Below, piece after piece: positions 7,900 through 14,851 of a stretch of DNA of 14,851 nucleotides (positions are counted from its first letter, which is position 1; each line of letters starts with the position of its first letter). The translations under genes were made by a program, and so were the position numbers. This stretch comes from Monosiga brevicollis MX1. Lineage: Eukaryota; Opisthokonta; Choanoflagellata; Craspedida; Salpingoecidae. A model generated the notes under the pieces. The model saw only the letters and a list, made by a program, of their open reading frames with translations, made no database searches and was not told the origin of the DNA. The stretch is taken from positions 315,113 to 329,963 of the forward strand of contig NW_001865046.1 in the NCBI RefSeq assembly GCF_000002865.3, in the 5' to 3' direction.

Positions 7900-8568
7900 C
7901 TAAATAACACTGTAAGATTGATGATAAACGCCATCCTCGGGGTCAAGTACAACAAAGTCATCGCTCGGCATGAGCGTAAAAAAGGCATTGGAGCTGGCAG
8001 TGGAACCACGCCCAGAATACACTGAGGCGGGGCGTGACAGACGATACGGGTTTGGTACCACATAATCGGGCAAATCCACCGTAGGCTGAAGAGTGTGCAC
8101 CACAGGCACACCCTTTTTTTGTGTCGAGTGTAAAGCGCCTTTGCGGCGGCGGGTGCTCGATCGGCCCAAAAGGTCCATATCTGCAGCGCCACTCTTAATG
8201 CGATGGCACACTTCTTGAAGCAGGCGCATAATAGCAGAGAAGGTAGGACGATGGCGCGCCTTGAGGGCAAAGGCCTGGAGCATGATGCCATAAACGGCGT
8301 CAGGGCAGTCCTCGGGCTGGGACAAACGAAGCCCCCCAACCACCGACGCCGCGACCTGCTCGTTCGTCTGCCCCGGATAGGGCATGCCGCCGTGGGTAAA
8401 GAGCTCGTACAACAGCACCCCAAAGCTCCACACGTCCGACGCATACGAGAAGACACCGCTGCTAATCACCTCGGGTGCCAGCCATCGCATGGGCAACCCC
8501 TCCTGACACGAGTCCACAAATGTCTCCTGGGACTTGTCCAACAATACGCCCAAGCCAAAGTCACCAAT
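7900..8568 (-). CDS. Gene 2 last exon: DFG, C-lobe and cytoplasmic tail
   Basis: 222 codons plus TAG. Contains IGDFGLG, an activation segment without any tyrosine ([17 protein letters not shown]), [22 protein letters not shown], and the closing [14 protein letters not shown] of the tyrosine kinase C-lobe. The tail of roughly 95 residues is basic at first ([11 protein letters not shown]). It then carries tyrosines in the contexts [20 protein letters not shown] and SYSVI. The last residues SVI fit a class I PDZ ligand (S/T-x-hydrophobic). This is the only complete 3' end in the window. Confidence 0.92.
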   Translation of the reverse strand: MGDFGLGVLLDKSQETFVDSCQEGLPMRWLAPEVISSGVFSYASDVWSFGVLLYELFTHGGMPYPGQTNEQVAASVVGGLRLSQPEDCPDAVYGIMLQAFALKARHRPTFSAIMRLLQEVCHRIKSGAADMDLLGRSSTRRRKGALHSTQKKGVPVVHTLQPTVDLPDYVVPNPYRLSRPASVYSGRGSTASSNAFFTLMPSDDFVVLDPEDGVYHQSYSVI

Positions 8569-9700
8569 CTACGCAATCCAGGCCAACATTTCGCGCAATA
8601 GGTGGAAAGCGAGACACAGAAGGGGGTTGAGACGAGGAGAGAGACAGAGACAGAGACAGAGACAGAGAGCCAAAAAAAGAAAAGAAAAGAAAAAAAAAAG
8701 CAAAGGAGGAATCATTGTGAGAGAGCCGCAGGACAAGAACCAAAAGGGGTTTACAAGCATGGACCCGCCAAGGAGGATCAGCCCGGGACAGACCCAGGTC
8801 GAACAAGGCGAGGAGCATGGCAAGCAAGCAGAGGTTTGTGTTGTACAAACGCGCGAAAGCGTGTGCGCAACCGTACCTTGGGCACAAGACGACGGCTCAC
8901 AAACACATTGCGAGCTGCCAGATCACGATGGACGATGCGCAGCTCGCTCACAAAGGCCATGCCCGAGGCAATGCCTTCCGCAATGTCGCACAACCTGGGC
9001 AGACTCAAGCCCCCATCCTCGATGTTGCTGTTGCTGCTCGGTTTGTGCTCGTGCAGGTAGTCGCGGAGGTTGCCCAGAGGCATCAGCTCTACACACGTAC
9101 AGGCACATACGGGCACAGATGTACAGGCACACACACACACATATACAGGCACATACGGGCACAAACATACACACACAGGCACATGCATGCAGGCATAGCA
9201 GCGCCAGGAAGAGGGAGAAGACGTGAGAAGGGGGTCGCGTCAAGCATGGACCAAGGCGAGCCTCAACCACGACAGTCACGTACCAGTGGCCAGCATCATC
9301 GGGCTTTCTTGAGTCACCTGGCCACAAATTGTCAAGACCTAACGCCGACACCGGCAACACGCGCCCCCCCGCCAAACGAAAGCAGACAGGCAACAACACG
9401 CCACGATGTGAGAATCCATTCGTGTATGCGCGGGTCAAAGCACACGTGCGAAAGCTTGGCAAGTGTCGTCAAAAAACGACGCCTCCTTGCTCATCCACCC
9501 AGAGCCCGATGGAACGTACATTGCGATGCGGCCCAGCGCGGTGAAGCAGCTTCATAATGTGCATCTCAAATGCAAACTGTCGCTGTTGACGTGAGCCATG
9601 ACCCCGAGTCAGCATCTTGACAGCCACGGGCACTCCCGCTTCACTGCCGTGGCTCTTAAGCACCTAAAAGCACGCACATGCCGCACAGCGCAGCATGCAT

Positions 9701-9766
<66 letters not shown>

Positions 9767-12700
9767 GCAAACAGACAACAGATCATCGCAGATACACCGT
9801 GTCAGCAAGGCTTGAGACATCCCTACTCGAGCAAAGTGGGCACCCCGCACCCCGCACCCCGCTGCCACTCACTCAAGCCTTCGATGGGGCCCAACCTCAG
9901 CCTCGAATCACACCCACCCAGTGTCACACCCACCATCACGCATCACCAAGACCCAAACTTACCGCTTGCACCACTTGGCCATACGCGCCTTTGCCCAGCT
10001 CCTTGCCAAGGACAATGTCTGCCACATCCACCTCATACTCGTCTGCCTGCGGCTTAAAGTCTTGCAGCAGGCGTTGAGCCCGTCGGCGGTGACGCACCAC
10101 CGCCAAGCCAAGCAAAAGCAGCACCGCAACCGCCAACACGGGTAGCAACCTGGTCCCCGTCAGCGACCACGGGTCCTCCCCGTCCGAACGGCTTGCCTCA
10201 ATCTCCGTCGCCACCAGGCTCCAGTCACTCCAGCCAGCCGCGGTACGGGCTCGGACCTGATACACGTCGTCTGGGCTGGTGGTCCAAAGGCCAAGCTCCG
10301 TTGCGTTGCCGCTCGTGTTGGTGCGCATGCCGCTCTGATTCAAGTTGATACCGACCTCATAGCCCACGAGGATGCCATTGACCTCGGCAGGCATGTCCCA
10401 CACCAGGCTCACATTGTATTGGTTCTTGCCAGCCACAAGCTTCCGCTGCACCTGCACGTGGCGTGGGGCTGAGGGTGAGGCCTCTGGGGTCATGAAGGAC
10501 ATGGCCATGACTGGGCCGGCCCCCGCTGAAGTGGCAGCCGAGACCTCCAAGGTGTACTGAGTGTAGGGAAGCAGGTTGCCCAGGGCCAGCTCGCGAGCCA
10601 ACAAGGCCCCGCCCTCGCTGAGCTCCGCTGTGCTGTTCGCCGTGCCGTTCTGCACGCTGCCGCTACGCTCGGTGCTTCCGGTCACCGTGGGACAGGTATG
10701 GTCGGCACACGATAGGGACCATGGCCACCGAGTAATGGGGCCATTGGCCACGACGGGGTCATCCAGTTCCAGGGTCAGGCCCCGGGCATGAACCATGGTC
10801 CTAGCCACGACGGGCGGCGAGTCTGGCCGAGCCGTGGCCGTCCGAAACACAGTCTCGGCCTGAAGTGGATCGGAAAAGTACCCGTCGCCATCCGAAAGGT
10901 ATGAGACCAGACGGTATTCGGTGTAGGGTTGTACGCAGGCGGGAGCTGCATCCTCGGTCGAGGTCGGCTGACAAGTCTCTGGAACCAGGGTTGGCGAGGC
11001 AGTCGTCAGCTGTGGGCGGTGGGCCGTCGCATTGTCTACCCACTCCACACCAGACAGCTGCTCGAGGCCCACATGCTCGACATAGGCGTCCAGAGAGGCA
11101 TCGGTGCTGCGCGAATATCCGATGCGGCGTGCCTGTGCAGCAATGCGATCGGCCACAACGCCCATGGTCGGCTTCCCGCGCGCACTGATTGGATGTGGGT
11201 CGCTGCGAACAACGTGCTGGCGGCCAGCAATGACAAAGGACGCCTGAACCATGAGCTCCACGTTCTCCCAGTCGTCCACGCAGTTGACGTCGCCCGGTCG
11301 GCGACAGCGGTCCACCTTCATGGTGGTTTTGGTGTCCGTGTGGACCTGGCGCCACGAAGTGATGGACGTCAGAATGCGGTTGACCACACTGGTGGCACGG
11401 GCAGCGGTCAGTTCAATGGCCTCGAGACCCGGGGCAGCCTGCACACCACGGCGCAGAATGGCGGTGAGAGCATCGGCGTGTTGCTGCGGGGTGGCTTTGC
11501 GGAAGAAGAGTGTGTAGAGAATGTCGATGCGTTTGCCAGCCACCTTGGGTGGCTTGACAACGACAACAAACTTCTGCGGGTTGACCAGTGCCTGCTTGAT
11601 CTGGACGGCGTAGAGCTGTTCGAGCTCATCCTCGCGCTCACGAAGGACGAGGGTATTGATGGGTGCAACCTCGACCAGGCTGGCGGCCGTGATGCTCGAC
11701 TCGACCAGCATGGCGGCCATGTCCTCGATCGTCACATTGGCCAGGGCCCGCGTCGTCTGATCCAACATGGTGCTGGCCACGTTGACGTTGAGCTGCAGCG
11801 TCATGTCCACCTCATTGGCACGGCGGCGCCGGCCAAACTCGTTGTCGTTGCCGTTGTTGTTGCCGTTGTTGTTGTTGTTGTTGTTGTTGCTACGGCTTTG
11901 CGGTGCCCAGCTCACCGAGATGTTGGCAAGGCCAAGGCGAGTCGAGATCAGGTTACCGAGCAAGGCCAGAACCTCTGGCGACGCCGCATGCTCGGCGTCC
12001 ACATCAGTCATCCGCACCGCAAAGCTCTGCTCTGCGGCAGCCGCCGCATCACACGCGCGATCACCATAGGGCCCACCCGCATCGCACAGGACGGCGTTGT
12101 TGGTGATGACCATGGGAACACCAGGCTTCAGTGACTTCAATCGTGCATCCACCAGATCAGGATTGCCCGAGAGCTCGATCGAGCTGGCACCGGCCACGCG
12201 ATCCAAAAAGCCCAAGTGCGTCAAATCAACATTGTTTCGCACGACCAGCCGACCCGCAATAAAAGCCACCTCGTGCAACCGGGCATAGAGCTGACCCTCG
12301 GTCAGGGCCGTGGCATCCAGGACCAAATCGCCTTGCACGTACTGGCAGCCATAGGCCAAGCCCTTGAGAACGGTGCTGCTGGTACACGTGCGAGGACAGC
12401 TGACGCAGGCGGCCGTGCAGGCGTGACGGCCCGTCCCGGGATCGGCCACGGGGTCGATGAACATGGGGCACACATTGCCTGCCGTACCGTCGGTGCCCAG
12501 GGATGTGTTGGCCAGTTCGGCTGGGATGGAAAAGCTGGTCGCCAGGCGTTCATCACTGGCCCACCATAGGGCATTGGTGCGATCCGGGGTGACAACGTGC
12601 GCGGCGCGAAGCGGTGTGTTGCTGAGAAGGACGCCGCCGTTGAGAGTGGAGTCGAGGACATCAAGGAGGGAGCTGTTGCTGCTGCCAGCCCCCGTATCGG

Positions 12701-14635
12701 GCGTGGACAGAGAGCAGTTGATGAGGGCCAGGCTCTCGCCCTGAAGGGTCGAGTTCTTGAGCTTGGCTTGCAGCTTGGCCACGGTGGGGTCGCGACCGGC
12801 CACCTGGTTCCGACGCTGCTGAACCAGGCCTTGGTCCGAGCCCTTGAGCAACTGGGCCAAAGTCTCGAGCTCGACATCATGAATGGCGATGAGCTCGAGG
12901 TAGCCACCCACCGAGGTCAACGTGTGGAGGAGCTCCTGGACCAGGCCAGGGCTGAGGCTGCCCGAGGCATTGTTGAGGGTGAGACTGCCCAGGAAGGCGA
13001 CACAATTCAGGTCCAGGATATGAACCAGGCCGGCATCGTCCATGACCTCGAGGGAGGGAGGCAGCGCACTGCAAGCCAGCTTCCGCTCGCAGCGAGCCCC
13101 GCTGGTCCAGCCGGGACAGGTACAGGTATAGCTCGGTGTCGGCTGCTCTTGATTCCAGGTACAGGAGCCCGTGTTGAGGCAGGGTTCGCTGGCGCAGGGG
13201 TCGAGGGAGATGTTGCAGTAGGGCCCGCTTTGTAGGGCAGTGCACGAGCAAGAGAAGGAGCCAGGCACGTTGTGGCAAGTGGCGCCGTTGGCGCAGGGGT
13301 TGAAGGTAGCGCATTCGTCCTGGTCAGTGCGACAGTCGGAGCCGACCCAGCCCGGCATGCAATGACACTGACCCTGGTAGAGGTCGCCGATGCAGGTGCC
13401 ACCATTGTAGCAGGTCATGAGGGCGCAGGGTTCGGTGATGCAGGTGTAGGATTCCGACGTTTGGACACAGTGCTGGCCTGGAGCCGAACAGTTTGGACAG
13501 GGGGAGGTATAGGTGTCGCATGTGGGGCCGCTGTGGTGTTGAGGACAGTCGCACGTGTAGCCGCCGATCGTGTTGGTGCAGCTACCCCCGTTGAGGCATG
13601 GGTTGGCCTCGCCATCACACTCGTTCACGTCCGTCTCGCAGTTGCTTCCCGTGTATGTCGCGGGGCAGTCGCACGTGTAGCCGCCGATCGTGTTGGTACA
13701 GCTGCCCCCGTTGAGGCATGGGTTGACTCGCGATTACACTCGTTCACGTCCGTCTCGCAGTTGCTTCCCGTGTATGTCGCGGGGCAGTCGCACGTGTAGC
13801 CGCCGATCGTGTTGGTGCAGCTACCCCCGTTGAGACATGGGTTGCCTCGCGATCACACTCGTTCACGTCCGCTCGCAGTTGCTTCCCGTGTATGTTGAAG
13901 GGCAGTCGCACGTGTAGTCGCCGATCGTGTTGGTACAGCTACCTCCGTTGAGGCATGGGTTGGCCTCGCCATTACACTCGTTCACGTCCGTCTCGCAGTT
14001 GCTTCCCGTGTATGTCGCGGGGCAGTCGCACGTGTAGTCGCCGATCGTGTTGGTACAGCTACCTCCGTTGAGGCATGGGTTGGCCTCGCCATCACACTCG
14101 TTCACGTCCGTCTCGCAGTTGCTTCCCGTGTATGTCGCGGGGCAGTCGCACGTGTAACCGCCGATCGTGTTGGTGCAGCTGCCCCCGTTGAGGCATGGGT
14201 TGGCCTCGCCATCACACTCGTTCACGTCCGCTTCGCAGTTGCTTCCCTGCCATCCAGTTGGGCAAACACACACCGCCTCGCAGTTGCCTGCTGCTTCGCA
14301 GCCCTCACATGCAGTGGACAAGCATAACTCGCCCAGCTCTGTGTGCGCTGAGCAGGTCTCGTCCGTCGTGCAATTACCATCACAGGGCACATTGCACGTT
14401 GCACAATCGCCTCCTGACACGCAGGCAGCCGTTGTCCCACACGAGCACGAGCCCCACCGACACACTTGGTCGCCCTCGCAATCACTTGTCGTTGTACACC
14501 AGTTTGCATCTGGTACATCGTCCCAGATTCTTCGTTCCGTCCCCATACTCTCGTGGTAGGCATGAAGCTGGACCAGGTTGGGCTTGCTCATCATCTGGGC
14601 CACGTTCAAGAAGGTTGTCGTGTCGCGGAAGAGGT
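7900..14635 (-). CDS. Receptor tyrosine kinase gene 2, tandem paralogue, 5' end missing and frameshifted in the EGF array
   Basis: Second receptor tyrosine kinase, same orientation as gene 1. Exons on the minus strand: 14635-9963, 9663-9520, 9338-9284, 9088-8877 and 8568-7900 (TAG at 7902-7900). From about 13678 downwards it matches gene 1 almost base for base, introns included. Its N-terminal part differs: a short segment with a conserved phase-1 acceptor, a Cys-rich stretch and six 40-residue EGF repeats instead of three. Three single-base losses near 13871, 13844 and 13729 throw the frame out and restore it, with a stop at about 13863 in between. As written the gene is broken; low-quality repeat sequence or true decay are both possible. 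The kinase and tail are intact: [31 protein letters not shown] and an RPTF motif near the end of the C-lobe. Exons 5' of 14635 lie beyond the window or could not be identified. Confidence 0.83.
8635..8699. repeat. GACAGA repeat and A-rich tract in gene 2 intron
   Basis: Identical in sequence and length to 182-246. Unchanged homopolymers in both copies argue for a very recent common origin. Confidence 0.9.
8877..9088 (-). CDS. Gene 2 kinase exon: hinge to catalytic loop
   Basis: Copy of the 424-635 exon, with [12 protein letters not shown] and HRDLAARN. Same flanking splice sites (AG at 9090-9089, GTACGG from 8876). Confidence 0.9.
9094..9195. repeat. Imperfect CA-rich minisatellite, gene 2 intron
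   Basis: Same sequence as 641-742 in the second copy, same intron position. Confidence 0.85.
9284..9338 (-). CDS. Gene 2 kinase micro-exon: gatekeeper region
   Basis: Copy of the 55-base exon at 831-885, same splice sites. Encodes the beta4-beta5 strands and the gatekeeper threonine. Confidence 0.85.
9520..9663 (-). CDS. Gene 2 kinase exon: beta3 lysine and helix C
   Basis: Identical to the 1067-1210 exon of gene 1, with the same acceptor and donor. Carries VAVK and the helix C glutamate. Confidence 0.88.
9705..9765. repeat. (CA)n microsatellite in gene 2 intron
   Basis: Same place as 1252-1342 but 30 bases shorter (about 30 CA units). It is the clearest length difference between the two copies. 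Confidence 0.97.
9963..14635 (-). CDS. Gene 2 main exon: Cys-rich, six EGF repeats, L1-CR-L2, FN3, TM (frameshifted)
   Basis: The 5' end is set by an acceptor ACCACAG (AG at 14637-14636), since an in-frame TGA lies just upstream; it opens in phase 1 like the matching exon of gene 1. The donor GTAAGT is at 9962. The first residues ([19 protein letters not shown]) occupy the place of the LamG end in gene 1. A Cys-rich stretch follows, then an EGF-like piece ([12 protein letters not shown]), six 40-residue EGF repeats, and a remainder identical to gene 1. Frame is lost between about 13871 and 13729 by three single-base losses. RRRR lies at 11820-11831, WSDWS at 10218-10232 and the membrane span at 10095-10148. 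Either a sequencing problem in a repeat or a real lesion. Confidence 0.82.
10095..10148 (-). other. Transmembrane segment, gene 2
   Basis: Identical to the segment at 1672-1725 of gene 1, with the same basic stop-transfer cluster. Confidence 0.9.
11841..11888 (-). repeat. Coding AAC trinucleotide run (Asn-rich), gene 2
   Basis: Same length and sequence as the run at 3418-3465, again followed by RRRR (11820-11831). Confidence 0.95.
13504..14220 (-). repeat. EGF array of gene 2: six 120-base units
   Basis: Units at 13504-13623, 13624-13742, 13743-13861, 13862-13980, 13981-14100 and 14101-14220. Three are 119 bases long because each lost one base. The first-translated units (14220-13981) are almost identical to each other. 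The last (13504-13623) matches the QHHSGPTC unit of gene 1. Confidence 0.9.
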
Positions 14636-14657
14636 CTGTGGTTCAGGGGTTCAAAAC

Positions 14658-14658
<1 letters not shown>

Positions 14659-14693
<35 letters not shown>
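14659..14693. repeat. (CA)n microsatellite upstream of gene 2 main exon
   Basis: 35 bases of CA, ending 22 bases before the acceptor AG at 14637-14636, so probably intronic. Read on the coding strand it is a TG run just before a 3' splice site. Confidence 0.95.
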
Positions 14694-14696
<3 letters not shown>

Positions 14697-14827
14697 CAAG
14701 CATGTTCCAATGGTCAGGAAGGTGGCGTGTCATTGGTATAACCCCAGCTATTCCCCTTGCCATGTCGGCAACCGAGGCTCGACTGCAGCGAGTGAAAAAA
14801 ATAATAATAAAAACAACAAACTGTATT

Positions 14828-14847
14828 CCCCCCCCCCCCCCCCCCCC
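14828..14847. repeat. Poly-C run at window end
   Basis: Twenty C in a row followed by TTTT, preceded by an A-rich stretch (14795-14820). It is not a telomere repeat. It may be a genuine homopolymer or a poor-quality sequence end. Confidence 0.8.
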
Positions 14848-14851
14848 TTTT

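Larger units (their letters stand above)
8454..13678. repeat. Long direct tandem duplication, right copy
   Basis: Partner of 1-5255. The sequence left of 8454 (rest of the last kinase exon) has no partner only because the window starts there. The right end lies in the EGF repeats, beyond which the genes differ. Confidence 0.93.

Noticed and set aside
13504-14220. Regular 120-base repeats as a possible CRISPR or satellite array
   Set aside because: Each unit encodes a proper EGF module in frame with conserved cysteines, so it is a coding repeat.
14828-14847. Poly-C as a telomere end
   Set aside because: No tandem TTAGGG-type units; a pure homopolymer is more likely a low-complexity or low-quality end.

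Overview
The window is eukaryotic and is filled by two head-to-tail receptor tyrosine kinase genes, both read on the minus strand. Canonical GT-AG introns (several donors read GTACGT or GTACGG), an animal-type tyrosine kinase domain ([20 protein letters not shown]), Ca-binding EGF repeats, FN3 domains and GC-rich coding sequence together point to a holozoan protist. A choanoflagellate of the Monosiga or Salpingoeca kind is my best guess; that is inference, not proof.

Layout, right to left (direction of transcription). Gene 2 (14635 to 7900) lacks its 5' end because the window stops. It has a cysteine-rich N-terminal part, six 40-residue EGF repeats (three single-base deletions break the frame there), further EGF modules, an insulin-receptor-like L1 / Cys-rich / L2 block, an Asn-rich tract with a tetrabasic RRRR site, FN3 domains ending in a WSxWS motif, one membrane span, and a tyrosine kinase split over five exons with a complete C-tail. 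A gap of about 970 bases (6932-7899) follows. Gene 1 (6931 to 1) then starts with a signal peptide and a LamG/concanavalin-A-like domain spread over short exons, followed by the same EGF / L / FN3 / TM / kinase series. It is cut off by the window start inside its last kinase exon.

The two genes share a near-identical tract: 1 to about 5255 matches 8454 to about 13678, introns included. The only differences I noticed inside it are the length of one intronic CA repeat (91 versus 61 bases) and changes that begin in the EGF array. Upstream of the array the N-terminal parts are clearly different, though similarly organised (same intron phase, similar Cys pattern). The pair therefore looks like older paralogues whose 3' parts were recently made identical by unequal crossover or gene conversion, or like a repeat-induced assembly join.

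Both products should be single-pass surface receptors. Ligand or matrix binding would lie in the LamG, EGF and L domains, with possible furin-type processing at RRRR. The cytoplasmic kinase has no tyrosine in its activation loop, and the tail (seen only in gene 2) carries several tyrosines and a class I PDZ-ligand-like C-terminus.
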